Both the position numbers and the translations under genes were made by a program. Below are positions 52,252 to 61,548 of a stretch of DNA of 63,489 nt, one piece after another. Source of the stretch: Soehngenia sp. (GTDB lineage Bacteria > Bacillota > Clostridia > Tissierellales > Tissierellaceae); assembly GCA_024637045.1 (NCBI GenBank), contig JAGXFX010000013.1, positions 1-63,489 of the forward strand, given 5' to 3'. The notes under the pieces were generated by a model. It did no database searches, had not been told where the DNA came from, and saw only the letters and a program-made list of their open reading frames with translations. Each line of letters starts with the position of its first letter. Position 1 is the first letter of the stretch.

Positions 52252-55200
52252 ATGAAACTAATCAATGGCGATATTCGTTTAATTGAAAAATTTGACACCG
52301 AAAACAAAGATAAGGCATATATTGCAGAGCAACTAGATGATCCGGGGCACAAGTGTTTTGTTAAAATCTTGGATACATACAATCACAAGACGCTAATTGA
52401 GAATTATGTTGAAAACTTCCAGCTTTATAAGAGCATTGATCATCCAGCAATTCTTTCAACAATGGAATTTGGACGAATTGATACAATAAATCTAAAACCC
52501 GCTTCAGGTGAAATGTATTACATTCTATCCGAGTATACAAATTGGGATCCTTTGGACAAGATTATGAATAAACTTAATTTTGATACCCGTGTCAAAATTC
52601 TGTTAAGAGTGATTGAGGCAATTGATTACCTTCATTTCAGAGAGATTACTTATGAGGTTTTAAGCCCTGAAAAGATATTTGTATCATCCAAGGGTGGAGT
52701 AAAACTATTGAATATGTCGTCGATAGTTCAGATAAGACAGAATAGAAATCATATTAAATTAATAAATGAGTACAGTTCACCAGAACCATTCAGGTATGGT
52801 CAAGAAAAAATAAGATCTGATTTCTGGTCTATAGGAGTGTTGATAGAAAAACTTTTACTGACTGAAATTGATAAAAAGAACTCTGATTTGAGGTATTTTT
52901 ATCAAGAGCTTATAGAAGGCCTGAAATCAAGAGATCATAGTCACAAGAATAGAACTCTTGGTTCTTACTATGAAGCTATTAAGAAAAAAAACAGAATTGA
53001 TTATGAAAGAGACCTGCCACTGGAAAGAGAACATTTGTATTTTGATATTAAATCCATTGGATTTAGTGAGCATTTGAATAATCCAAACTTTAGGGATCCT
53101 TTTGATAGAAGCCAAGGAAAAGGGACATCCGGACTAGTGGTTGATGGTAATAGCGGAACTGGAAAGTCCAGGCTTATTAAAAAGTTATTCAGAAGAAGAA
53201 GACTGGAAGGAAAGAAAACATACCTGGTTGATATCGGTCAAACTGAGACTACAAGTTTTGATAATTTCAAGACCTTCTTGATTCAGTTCTGTAACCAGCT
53301 TGATATACTCAATAAAGTGGAATCAGAATCAAATAATATTGAGTTGAAGATACAGGGTAATGAATCGAGATATAATCTTGATAGGCTAGATTCCAGGCTT
53401 GGATTATATACAGAATTAACAGAAGAACTTACAAGAAATTCAAAAACAAATACGGTATTCCTGGGAATCACAAACCTTCAAAGGGCTGATATTGATATAT
53501 ATAATTTTCTGGATTTCATAATCAGCAAATCAGTAAGCAGAAGAGTCTTTTTTGTGTTTTCAATTATTGGCGATGACATAAAAAGATCAACGAATGACAA
53601 ATATATAAAGCAATGGATTAAAACTGGTTTGTTTGAAGAAATCCTCTTAAATAATCTCACAAAAGACGAGACTTATGAATACATATATTCAATACTTGGC
53701 AACAGTAACGTTCCTGAAAATCTCCTAAAAGCCCTCTACAAGGAGTCATTGGGCAATCCTAGATATATTAGAATTTTACTAAGACATTTTCTTGACAGTA
53801 AAGTACTGGGGATAGATGAGGATGGCAATTGGAATACAACGACAGATGATTACACTTCTTTGTATTACCCCACCACCTTCAAGAAAACCATAGTTAGGCA
53901 GATTAATGAATTGAATAAGGATGAGCTGGACTTTTTAAAGCTGCTTTCCTGTTTTGATTACCCGATAGCGAAAGAGATTCCATTGGAAATCATGCAAACA
54001 GACGATGTTGGTTACAAGAAGTTGATACAGAAGTTAGTGAAGAACAGAATTGTTAATGTTGCAGATGAGACTAACCAATTAATATCCTTTGTTGAAGGCG
54101 ATTTTAAGAGACAAATCCACAACGACATCGAGAAAGAGAAAAAGCAAGACTACCATTGGAATATAGCTGATGTATTGATTGCAAGAAGAAATGATAATGA
54201 GGTTTTTAATTTTGAATCATTGATTTATCATCTAAGCGCATCTGGGCAACTGGATAAGATGGTAGAAATAGTAATGCAGAGGATATCAAAAGAGATAAAT
54301 AGATTCAATGACAATTCGGTCAATATTCTTAAAATGTGCTACAGAAATCTGAAGGACAGCAATCATCAATCCATAGGAATTATTCTTCAATATCTTATAG
54401 AAGCTCTTATGACACAGGGAAGATTCAGTGAGTGCATGGAGTATATAAAGATTTACACTAAACATGCAATAGAAACGAGTTCAAGAAAAGAGGTGCTCGC
54501 TTCTGAGACAATGAAATTGGAGATTATGCTGAAATCTGGAGACTTGTCATTGGTCGATGAACAAATTAAGAAATGTGAAAAATTAAATCTGGAAGTTGCA
54601 GATCCCGAGAATGGTATACATCTGTTGAAGCTAAAGGCGATAATGAATCAGATAATGGACATTAATGAAGATGCATTGATAAATATAGAGGATGCACTTG
54701 AAATTTCTGAAAGAGAAGATATCCATGATCATGATGGAGATTTGTATAATCTGCAGGGCATAAGCTTCTATTTAACTGGTGACCACAAAAAAGCCCTTGA
54801 GAGTTATCATATGGCAATAGAGAAATACGTTGTTTCAAAACGTCCATTTGATAGAGTCAAGGCTTTGAATAATATTGGGAATCTTTACAATGAGGTAACA
54901 GGTGAACCTCAAAAAGCTCTCGAATATTACTCCAGATGCTTGAAAACCTCAGAAGAGAATGGTCTAGCATCATTTCAGACAACATTCTTGAATAATTTAG
55001 GTGAAGTCTATCTCACAATAGGCTCGTACGAAGATGCAGAATTCCATATAAAGAAAGCAATTGAGTTGTCACATCTTAATGGAGACAGGATAAATGAATT
55101 TCAGGGAATTGTATATAGCGGGATGCTGGAAATAGTAAAACAGAATCTGAAAAATGCTTCCAGAATATTTTTAATAGTAAGGGAATTCAATAGAGAAGAT

Positions 55201-57525
55201 CCCATTTTGGGAAAAGAAGTAATAATCCATTATTTAGATTTTTTGGCGAGATTCTATACAGAGATTGGAGATTATGACCTTGGTAAAATGTTTACTAAAA
55301 ATGCTGAAGAGAAGTCCAGGGACGTAAATCCAAAGCTCCATTTCAGATCTAAAGCAAGGACCATAGTAATTGATGCAATCATTCAGAAAAAAGTTGAGCA
55401 GGAAATTGTTAAAAATCTCCTGAATCAATTTAAAATCAAGGGAAATGAATTTGAAAAAGGTCGCTTCCTTATTGAAATGATGCATATCAGTTTGACCTTA
55501 AAGGACTCTGAAAACTTTAGTTTTCTTGAGAAGAAGTTTTCAGCTTTGGATTCTGAAGAGGCAAAGTCCATCTACGAAAATGATTATAATCTTCTGAAAC
55601 TTATACATTCAGGTTCAGGAGACAGCATACTCCAAGCCATAAATATCATGGAGGATAAGGACTGTAAATTTTCTCGATCGATATGCAGGTACTATACGTA
55701 TATTGGAGAGTTGCTGTATATCAATAAGAACTATATACTGGCAGCATCTTATTTATTGAAATCAATCGACCTGGTACAGGCAAAAATTAATCAGATACAG
55801 ATTGAAGGATATTCCGATAAAATTCTTGACAATTACAATATCGAAAGCGTCACAAGCACTTTAAACAAGGTATTTAAAGAGGGTCTGGGAATTAATGCTG
55901 ATAAGATTGACGGTATTGTCAGCGGAGAAGGCTTGGTTGGCAAGTATTTATCTTTACTTGATTATAGTCAATATAACGAGCTCTTTATTGATAGAGAAAA
56001 GAAAAACCTTCCATACACAATTAAAGAGCTTATCTTAGGGCTTACAAATGATTACACCGAGAATCTGGAATATATACTGCAATATTTGATGGCTGAATCA
56101 GGAGCTACAATAGGTGGTATTAAAGTATTTGATAGAGAAGGACAAGATAGTACAGAAATTGCTGTAAACGCAGAAAAAAATCTAAGCCAGATAATTGCTG
56201 ATATCTTGATTACAGGGGAAAGCATATTATTCAATAAAGGGAGTGATTCTGCTAAAAATGGAGTCAGTCCGGAATACTTTGAAATAAGTACAAGTGGATT
56301 TATAGGAGTTCCAATAATTGAACCATCGAAAATGGAAACAAACATTGAAAGACGCTCTCAAAAAAAGAAATCTAAGGTGTATGGGTATATATATCTTCAG
56401 ACTGGGAGTGGAATCAACAGATTCGACAGTGATAGATTGCAGCTGGTAAAAAGCATGGCGAATCTAGTCTATCTTAACATGGAGAACAAAAAACTCTACT
56501 TAAAATCAAATTTTGATAAATTGACCAATCTATTAAGTCGTGAGTCTATTGATGATGCCATGGAAGAAGTAATCAGAACCTATAATGGTATCGATGATGA
56601 GTTTTCCGTATTGATGATGGACATTGATAAGTTTAAAGATGTTAATGATACTTATGGGCATCAAACAGGAGATCATATATTAAGAAGAATTGGTGAGATT
56701 CTTAATGAAAACATCAGAACTAGTGATCATGTTGGAAGATACGGTGGGGAAGAGTTCTTAATAATACTGGAAAACATCTCAAAAGAAGACACAAAGGATA
56801 TTGCTGAGGAAATTAGAAAAGCAATTGCCGAGGATAAAAAGTTTATAATTGATAGAAAAGTTACAGTAAGCATTGGCATTTCACATTATCCTGTCCATGG
56901 AAATTTAAAAGAAGAACTGATTTACAAGGCAGACCAATCACTCTATTATGCTAAGGAAGTTTTGGGTAGAAATAGTATTGCTTACTGGGATGTTAATATG
57001 GAAGAAATTGAAGATATGGAGACAAAATCACATAAAATTTCCATGGGAGTATTTGAGAGAAATCAGAATGCCATGGTTTCGCTGATTGATATGGCTGTAC
57101 TTTCAAGAACAAAGCAATCACTGGATGACAAACTGTTCAGTTTTTTAGGTGCTATTAACGAAAGCATAGAATCTGAGTTGAGCTCTATTATCATTTTTGA
57201 AGGAAATGATGTGGTCAATCAATTCACTAGAGAAGGAGTAAGGAGCAATTGGTCTGATAACATCGACTTGCCTAATAATTTGATAGACAAGGTTTTGAAT
57301 TCGAGAGAAACCCAGATGACTATCAACTGGGCAGGTGCGGTACAGACCCGAGGAGATGTTGATATTTCAATTGTTAAGTCTATAATAGCATCTCCAATTA
57401 TCATTAGTAATAGTGTAAAAGCTATTGTTTACAGCGAAAAAAGTCTACGAAATAAAGACTTTACAAATGATGATGTAACTGCGGTGGAAGTTTTAGGTGG
57501 AGTATTTTCTGTAAATTTAGTATAA
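52252..57525 (+). CDS. giant signalling protein: pseudokinase, AAA ATPase, TPR, GAF, GGDEF, GAF
   Basis: The 1757-residue protein has no membrane segment. Residues about 1-265 look like a Ser/Thr kinase: Lys38 in CFVKIL is the VAIK Lys, but HRD is YEV (134-136) and DFG is NMS (154-156), so phosphotransfer is unlikely. A P-loop GNSGTGKS lies at 299-306 in an AAA/STAND-type ATPase region. A helical TPR-like stretch spans about 600-1200. A GAF-like domain (about 1265-1410) precedes GGDEF (about 1418-1580) with GGEEF at 1498-1502 and the inhibitory I-site RTSD at 1489-1492. A second GAF-like domain ends the protein. The layout resembles cyanobacterial HstK kinases with the histidine kinase replaced by a cyclase. 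It should make cyclic di-GMP. Confidence 0.88.
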   Translation: MKLINGDIRLIEKFDTENKDKAYIAEQLDDPGHKCFVKILDTYNHKTLIENYVENFQLYKSIDHPAILSTMEFGRIDTINLKPASGEMYYILSEYTNWDPLDKIMNKLNFDTRVKILLRVIEAIDYLHFREITYEVLSPEKIFVSSKGGVKLLNMSSIVQIRQNRNHIKLINEYSSPEPFRYGQEKIRSDFWSIGVLIEKLLLTEIDKKNSDLRYFYQELIEGLKSRDHSHKNRTLGSYYEAIKKKNRIDYERDLPLEREHLYFDIKSIGFSEHLNNPNFRDPFDRSQGKGTSGLVVDGNSGTGKSRLIKKLFRRRRLEGKKTYLVDIGQTETTSFDNFKTFLIQFCNQLDILNKVESESNNIELKIQGNESRYNLDRLDSRLGLYTELTEELTRNSKTNTVFLGITNLQRADIDIYNFLDFIISKSVSRRVFFVFSIIGDDIKRSTNDKYIKQWIKTGLFEEILLNNLTKDETYEYIYSILGNSNVPENLLKALYKESLGNPRYIRILLRHFLDSKVLGIDEDGNWNTTTDDYTSLYYPTTFKKTIVRQINELNKDELDFLKLLSCFDYPIAKEIPLEIMQTDDVGYKKLIQKLVKNRIVNVADETNQLISFVEGDFKRQIHNDIEKEKKQDYHWNIADVLIARRNDNEVFNFESLIYHLSASGQLDKMVEIVMQRISKEINRFNDNSVNILKMCYRNLKDSNHQSIGIILQYLIEALMTQGRFSECMEYIKIYTKHAIETSSRKEVLASETMKLEIMLKSGDLSLVDEQIKKCEKLNLEVADPENGIHLLKLKAIMNQIMDINEDALINIEDALEISEREDIHDHDGDLYNLQGISFYLTGDHKKALESYHMAIEKYVVSKRPFDRVKALNNIGNLYNEVTGEPQKALEYYSRCLKTSEENGLASFQTTFLNNLGEVYLTIGSYEDAEFHIKKAIELSHLNGDRINEFQGIVYSGMLEIVKQNLKNASRIFLIVREFNREDPILGKEVIIHYLDFLARFYTEIGDYDLGKMFTKNAEEKSRDVNPKLHFRSKARTIVIDAIIQKKVEQEIVKNLLNQFKIKGNEFEKGRFLIEMMHISLTLKDSENFSFLEKKFSALDSEEAKSIYENDYNLLKLIHSGSGDSILQAINIMEDKDCKFSRSICRYYTYIGELLYINKNYILAASYLLKSIDLVQAKINQIQIEGYSDKILDNYNIESVTSTLNKVFKEGLGINADKIDGIVSGEGLVGKYLSLLDYSQYNELFIDREKKNLPYTIKELILGLTNDYTENLEYILQYLMAESGATIGGIKVFDREGQDSTEIAVNAEKNLSQIIADILITGESILFNKGSDSAKNGVSPEYFEISTSGFIGVPIIEPSKMETNIERRSQKKKSKVYGYIYLQTGSGINRFDSDRLQLVKSMANLVYLNMENKKLYLKSNFDKLTNLLSRESIDDAMEEVIRTYNGIDDEFSVLMMDIDKFKDVNDTYGHQTGDHILRRIGEILNENIRTSDHVGRYGGEEFLIILENISKEDTKDIAEEIRKAIAEDKKFIIDRKVTVSIGISHYPVHGNLKEELIYKADQSLYYAKEVLGRNSIAYWDVNMEEIEDMETKSHKISMGVFERNQNAMVSLIDMAVLSRTKQSLDDKLFSFLGAINESIESELSSIIIFEGNDVVNQFTREGVRSNWSDNIDLPNNLIDKVLNSRETQMTINWAGAVQTRGDVDISIVKSIIASPIIISNSVKAIVYSEKSLRNKDFTNDDVTAVEVLGGVFSVNLV

Positions 57526-57535
57526 TATTAATATT

Positions 57536-57560
57536 CCGACGAACAGATAGATACAGTCGG
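57536..57560. repeat. short inverted repeat before the LacI-family gene
   Basis: CCGAC and GTCGG are 15 bases apart, immediately upstream of the GGAGGG site of the LacI-type gene. It could be an operator or leader hairpin, but the arms are only five bases. Confidence 0.3.
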
Positions 57561-57575
57561 TTAAGGAGGGATAGG

Positions 57576-58592
57576 ATGGCAACAACAATTAAAGATGTAG
57601 CAAAAATGGCAAAGGTTTCAATATCAACAGTATCGAGGGTTATTAATGATTCTAAGCCTGTCAGTCCTGAAGCTAGGAGGAGGGTACTGAAATCTATTGA
57701 AGAGCTGGGTTACAAGCCTAATGAGGTAGCTAGAAGTTTGGTTACAAAAAAATCCAATTTGATTGGCATAATAGTGGATGATATTGGTAGCTCTTATGTA
57801 GCACAGATAATCAGGGGAGTAGAAGAAGTAGGAAGAATGTATAATTACGACATACTTCTTTGCAGCAGTTATGGGGACAAAGAAGCAGAAATGAGATTTG
57901 TCCAGCTTCTCATGCAAAAGCAAGTAGCTGGTATAATAATGGTGTCTGAAATACTTAACTCTGAAGTCTTGACCTATCTTGATATGTCTAAGGTTCCTTT
58001 CATCTACTTAAACAAGTATTACAATGTTTTAGAAAGTCCAACAGTTGCAATCAACAATCGTGAGGCAAGTGATAAGGTAATGAAACATCTTATTGATGAA
58101 GGACATAAAAGAATATCCTATGTAACACAGGAAAAGGATGTTGAACTGACTATCGAAAAGCAAAAGCTTGAAGCTTACAGGGAATGGATGTCTTCCATTA
58201 ATGAATCACCGGTTGTTTTTGAAGTTGATGGACACAATATTTCTGATGGCTATGATCTTGGTGAAAGGATAATTGATGCTCTTTTAGAAAAGAGAATCAC
58301 AGCAGTATACTGTTGTGAGGATGAAATAGCACTGGGTCTGATAAACTATTTCTATGACCATAATATTAGAGTACCTGAGGACATATCAGTTGTAGGATAT
58401 GGAGACATAAGCCTTGCATCCTATTACCGACCTAAGCTTACTACAATTAAGGAACCATATTATGACATAGGTGCAGTATCCATCAGAAGAATACTGAAGG
58501 TTCTGCAGGGTGAAAAAATTGAAGAACAGACTTTGGTACTTCCAGTACAGCTGATAGAAAGAGACAGTACTTCCAAGCCAAAAAATATTTGA
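57576..58592 (+). CDS. LacI/GalR-family transcriptional regulator
   Basis: The 338-residue regulator starts with the LacI helix-turn-helix TIKDVAKMAKVSISTVSRVI (residues 4-23) and the hinge YKPNEVARSLVTKKS, followed by a periplasmic-binding-protein-like effector domain (IIVDDIGSSYVAQIIRGVEE, SVVGYGDISLASYYRPKLTTI). It is 170 bases upstream of hutH, which it may control, although LacI proteins usually sense sugars or nucleosides. A promoter overlaps its stop codon. Confidence 0.93.
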   Translation: MATTIKDVAKMAKVSISTVSRVINDSKPVSPEARRRVLKSIEELGYKPNEVARSLVTKKSNLIGIIVDDIGSSYVAQIIRGVEEVGRMYNYDILLCSSYGDKEAEMRFVQLLMQKQVAGIIMVSEILNSEVLTYLDMSKVPFIYLNKYYNVLESPTVAINNREASDKVMKHLIDEGHKRISYVTQEKDVELTIEKQKLEAYREWMSSINESPVVFEVDGHNISDGYDLGERIIDALLEKRITAVYCCEDEIALGLINYFYDHNIRVPEDISVVGYGDISLASYYRPKLTTIKEPYYDIGAVSIRRILKVLQGEKIEEQTLVLPVQLIERDSTSKPKNI

Positions 58593-58616
58593 TACTTGGA
58601 ATTTGTATGATATAAT
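58589..58616 (+). promoter_or_regulatory. promoter of the hutH leader
   Basis: TTGATA overlapping the LacI-gene stop codon, 16 bases, then TATAAT. Transcription should begin near 58623 and give a leader of about 140 bases before hutH. Confidence 0.6.
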
Positions 58617-58646
58617 AATTACATTATATGGAGAAGTGGGGATAAT

Positions 58647-58748
58647 ATGTGTAAGACATTATTGCTTCACAAACTACAAAAAACGCACGCCACAGATTAT
58701 TCTGTGGCTTTTTTTGTGCCACTTTATCCAGATACTAGGATATCGTGA
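58647..58748 (+). CDS. possible 33-residue leader peptide before hutH
   Basis: A short frame starts at an ATG after GTGGGG and reads MCKTLLLHKLQKTHATDY and on to the stop TGA at 58746-58748, directly before the hutH ribosome binding site. It contains two His codons. The terminator hairpin lies inside it, so translation would disturb the hairpin. It may be chance coding; no homologue can be claimed. Confidence 0.3.
   Translation: MCKTLLLHKLQKTHATDYSVAFFVPLYPDTRIS
58689..58715 (+). terminator. intrinsic terminator / attenuator in the hutH leader
   Basis: GCCACAG, six-base loop, CTGTGGC, then seven T. An alternative pairing of GTGGC (58704-58708) with GCCAC (58718-58722) would break the stem. 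As the promoter at 58589 lies before it, hutH expression would need read-through. Confidence 0.75.
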
Positions 58749-58761
58749 GAGGAGGATTTAA

Positions 58762-60291
58762 ATGAATAAAATAGTTTTGGACGGCAATAGTTTAACCCTT
58801 GAGGATTTTATAAGAATTGTAAGAGGTGGCTATAGAGTTGAGCTTTCAAATGAAGCATTGGAAAAGGTAGAAAAGGCAAGGAATCTTGTAGACAGGTTTG
58901 TAGAAGAAGAAAAGGTAGTATATGGAATAACTACAGGCTTCGGTAAATTCAGTGACGTGGTAATCAGCCCAGAGGAAGCAAAGACTTTGCAAAGAAATCT
59001 GATTATCAGTCATTCATGTGGAGTAGGGAATCCACTTCATGAGGAAGCTTCAAGAGGAATCATGGTATTGAGAATAAATGCTTTGGCAAAAGGTTATTCA
59101 GGAATTAGACTATCAACTCTGAATACACTTATAGAAATGGTCAACAAGGAAGTAAATCCAGTGATACCAGAAAAAGGATCACTTGGAGCTAGTGGAGACT
59201 TGGCACCTTTAGCTCACATGGTGCTCGTAATGCTTGGTGAAGGAGAGGCTTTCTATAAAGGTGAGAGAATGCCTGGTGCCAAGGCGATGGAGATGGCGGG
59301 AATAGATACTCTTGAACTGACATCAAAAGAAGGACTAGCCCTTATAAACGGGACACAGGTAATGACATCCATCGGAGCATTGACCTTGTATGATGCAATA
59401 ATGCTGTCAAAGACCGCGGACATTGCGGCTGCATTGACAGTAGAGGCACTAAACGGAATTACAGATGCGTTTGACCATAAGGTACACAAAGCAAGAGGGC
59501 ATTTGGGTCAGATAAATTCTGCAGACAATTTGTTAAAAATACTTGAAGGTAGTCGAATGACTACGAGACAAGGGGAATTGAGAGTACAGGACCCATATTC
59601 ATTAAGATGCACACCACAGATTCATGGAGCTACAAAAGATGCTCTGGAATTTATCAAATCCAAGGTAGAAATAGAGATGAATGCAGCAACTGATAATCCA
59701 TTGATCTTTACTGAAGAAGAAGAAGTAATATCTGGCGGAAATTTCCATGGACAGCCTATGGCATTGCCATTTGATTTCTTGGGAATAGCAATAGCTGAGC
59801 TAGCGAATATTTCGGAAAGAAGACTTGAAAGACTTGTGAATCCAGCATTAAGCAATGGACTTCCAGCTTTCCTCACAAAAAAGGGTGGTGTAAATTCAGG
59901 GTTTATGATAGTTCAGTATTCAGCGGCATCGCTGGTATCTGAAAACAAGATCTTGGCACATCCTGCCAGTGTTGACTCAATTCCATCATCAGCAAACCAG
60001 GAAGATCATGTATCAATGGGAACAATTGGGGCCAGAAAGGCAAGAGAAATCTTTGAGAATACGAAAAAAGTAATTGCCATGGAACTAATGGGAGCTTGCC
60101 AGGCTATAGATATAAGAGGAAACGTCGGCCTTGGAATGGGAACAAACGAAGCATATAAAGTAATTAGAGATAGAATTGATACATTGGAGAATGACAGAAT
60201 TATGTACACTGATATAAACATGGCAGAAGAAATAGTGGAATCATGGGAAATTGTATCAAGAGTGGAGAGCAAAACAGGTGAATTGATCTAG
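58762..60291 (+). CDS. hutH: histidine ammonia-lyase
   Basis: The 509-residue enzyme deaminates L-histidine to urocanate. The MIO cofactor triad Ala-Ser-Gly is at residues 143-145 within GSLGASGDLAPLAHM. Other blocks are VYGITTGFGKFSDV, NLIISHSCGVGNPL, LINGTQVMTSIGAL, QDPYSLRCTPQIHGA and SSANQEDHVSMGTI. The full set fits the HAL family more than phenylalanine lyase. GAGGAGG precedes the ATG. No hutU, hutI or formiminotransferase gene is in the window; the downstream fate of urocanate must lie elsewhere. Confidence 0.95.
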   Translation: MNKIVLDGNSLTLEDFIRIVRGGYRVELSNEALEKVEKARNLVDRFVEEEKVVYGITTGFGKFSDVVISPEEAKTLQRNLIISHSCGVGNPLHEEASRGIMVLRINALAKGYSGIRLSTLNTLIEMVNKEVNPVIPEKGSLGASGDLAPLAHMVLVMLGEGEAFYKGERMPGAKAMEMAGIDTLELTSKEGLALINGTQVMTSIGALTLYDAIMLSKTADIAAALTVEALNGITDAFDHKVHKARGHLGQINSADNLLKILEGSRMTTRQGELRVQDPYSLRCTPQIHGATKDALEFIKSKVEIEMNAATDNPLIFTEEEEVISGGNFHGQPMALPFDFLGIAIAELANISERRLERLVNPALSNGLPAFLTKKGGVNSGFMIVQYSAASLVSENKILAHPASVDSIPSSANQEDHVSMGTIGARKAREIFENTKKVIAMELMGACQAIDIRGNVGLGMGTNEAYKVIRDRIDTLENDRIMYTDINMAEEIVESWEIVSRVESKTGELI

Positions 60292-60313
60292 TTGGTGGTC
60301 ATTTCTTCTGTTA

Positions 60314-60342
60314 TTGTCTAAGAAGACAGTATACTGTATAAT
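60314..60342 (+). promoter_or_regulatory. promoter with palindrome before the GDT1-family gene
   Basis: TTGTCT, 17 bases, TATAAT. The perfect 12-base palindrome ACAGTATACTGT (60326-60337) occupies the spacer and touches the -10, the position of a repressor operator. Transcription would start near 60349. Confidence 0.5.
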
Positions 60343-60356
60343 AATAGTTACAAACA

Positions 60357-60388
60357 AAAGACTTTTAGCATATGCTAAAAGTCTTTTT
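60357..60388 (+). terminator. strong hairpin terminator between hutH and the GDT1-family gene
   Basis: AAAGACTTTTAGCA and TGCTAAAAGTCTTT form a perfect 14-pair palindrome ending in TTT. It ends hutH transcripts. It also lies just inside the possible transcript of the downstream gene, so it could attenuate it. Confidence 0.8.
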
Positions 60389-60405
60389 GAAAGCTGGGGA
60401 ATTGG

Positions 60406-61548
60406 ATGATTAATGAATTTTTAAAAGCGTCATCTCTTATATTTATGGCAGAAATGGGGGATAAGACACAAATAATTGCAATGACTTTTGCTACACAGTA
60501 CATGGTAAGACATGTGCTTTCTGGAGTTGCGCTAGGAGTCATGGCCAATCACGGGATTGCAATAATACTTGGAGCATTGATCGGAAATATGATAACAGTC
60601 GAAATTGTTGATTTAATAGCCGGGGGATTATTCATATTCTTTGGTTGGAACGCTTTGAAGATAGATGACTCAGAAGATATTGAGAATAAGATTAAACTTC
60701 ATCCAATCTGGACAGTAGCTCTTGCTTTTTTTATTGGAGAATTAGGTGACAAAACACAGCTTACTGCAATGGCTCTTTCAGCAGAATCAGACTTTCCAGC
60801 TGTTATTTTGGCTGGGACAACATTTGGAATGGTAGCTACCAGTGGATTGGGAATATTTGTGGGTTCTCGGATAGGTGGGAAAATACCAGAAACAGGATTG
60901 AAAATCGCTTCTTCAATTGTATTTCTTGGATTTGGGATTTCAAAACTGGTAGGTGCGATTGACTTCTACTTCGATAGTTGGTTAAGCACAATTGCTATTA
61001 TTGCATCAATTGTCCTGGTGGAACTATTCCTTATAAGAAAAGCAATTTTAGTAGGCAGAACTCAGCCAGAAAGACTTTATGTGAAAAAAGCAGCAGAACA
61101 GCTGTATGAGATGACTAAACGGATAAATGAAAGAATTGATGATGTTTGCCTCGGGGAGGATAAATGTGGTACTTGTGCTGGTGCTGGATGTCTTCTTGGA
61201 TATATCAAGATTATTCTTGCGAACTCAAGAGAGAATCAGGATTATTACTCCGAATCAGATATAGTACTGGAAAACTTGCTTAGAAGACAATATAATAGAA
61301 GAGATCTTGAAGATGCATTGTTACTGACATTACAAGAGCTAGTAAGTTACGGATGGACTGATGAACCAGATTTTATAATTACAAAGGTGAGAGAGTCTCT
61401 GGAAATACTTGTTTTTGAAAGAAAAATAGAAAGTACTGATTCATTGGAAAATTACTTGAAGGAGATTTCATTCATTGATTATCCAATAGGCAAAAGATAC
61501 ACGAAGGTACTTCAAGGGGAGGTTGCATATGAAAAGAAAGACAATTAA
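60406..61548 (+). CDS. GDT1/UPF0016-family cation transporter with C-terminal Cys domain
   Basis: The 380-residue protein has six to seven helices in the first 215 residues and the two family motifs EMGDKTQ (16-22) and ELGDKTQ (112-118) that line the ion path in GDT1/TMEM165/MneA proteins, which move manganese or calcium. Typical bacterial members end near residue 200-220. Here about 165 cytoplasmic residues follow, with Cys248, Cys254, Cys257 and Cys262 (spacing 5, 2, 4) and a helical remainder. This suggests a metal- or redox-sensing domain fused to the exporter. The gene overlaps the following response regulator by 20 bases. Confidence 0.88.
   Translation: MINEFLKASSLIFMAEMGDKTQIIAMTFATQYMVRHVLSGVALGVMANHGIAIILGALIGNMITVEIVDLIAGGLFIFFGWNALKIDDSEDIENKIKLHPIWTVALAFFIGELGDKTQLTAMALSAESDFPAVILAGTTFGMVATSGLGIFVGSRIGGKIPETGLKIASSIVFLGFGISKLVGAIDFYFDSWLSTIAIIASIVLVELFLIRKAILVGRTQPERLYVKKAAEQLYEMTKRINERIDDVCLGEDKCGTCAGAGCLLGYIKIILANSRENQDYYSESDIVLENLLRRQYNRRDLEDALLLTLQELVSYGWTDEPDFIITKVRESLEILVFERKIESTDSLENYLKEISFIDYPIGKRYTKVLQGEVAYEKKDN

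Noticed and set aside
58589..58762. tRNA gene before hutH
   Set aside because: No cloverleaf or T-arm GTTCGA sequence is present; the structure is a single terminator stem.
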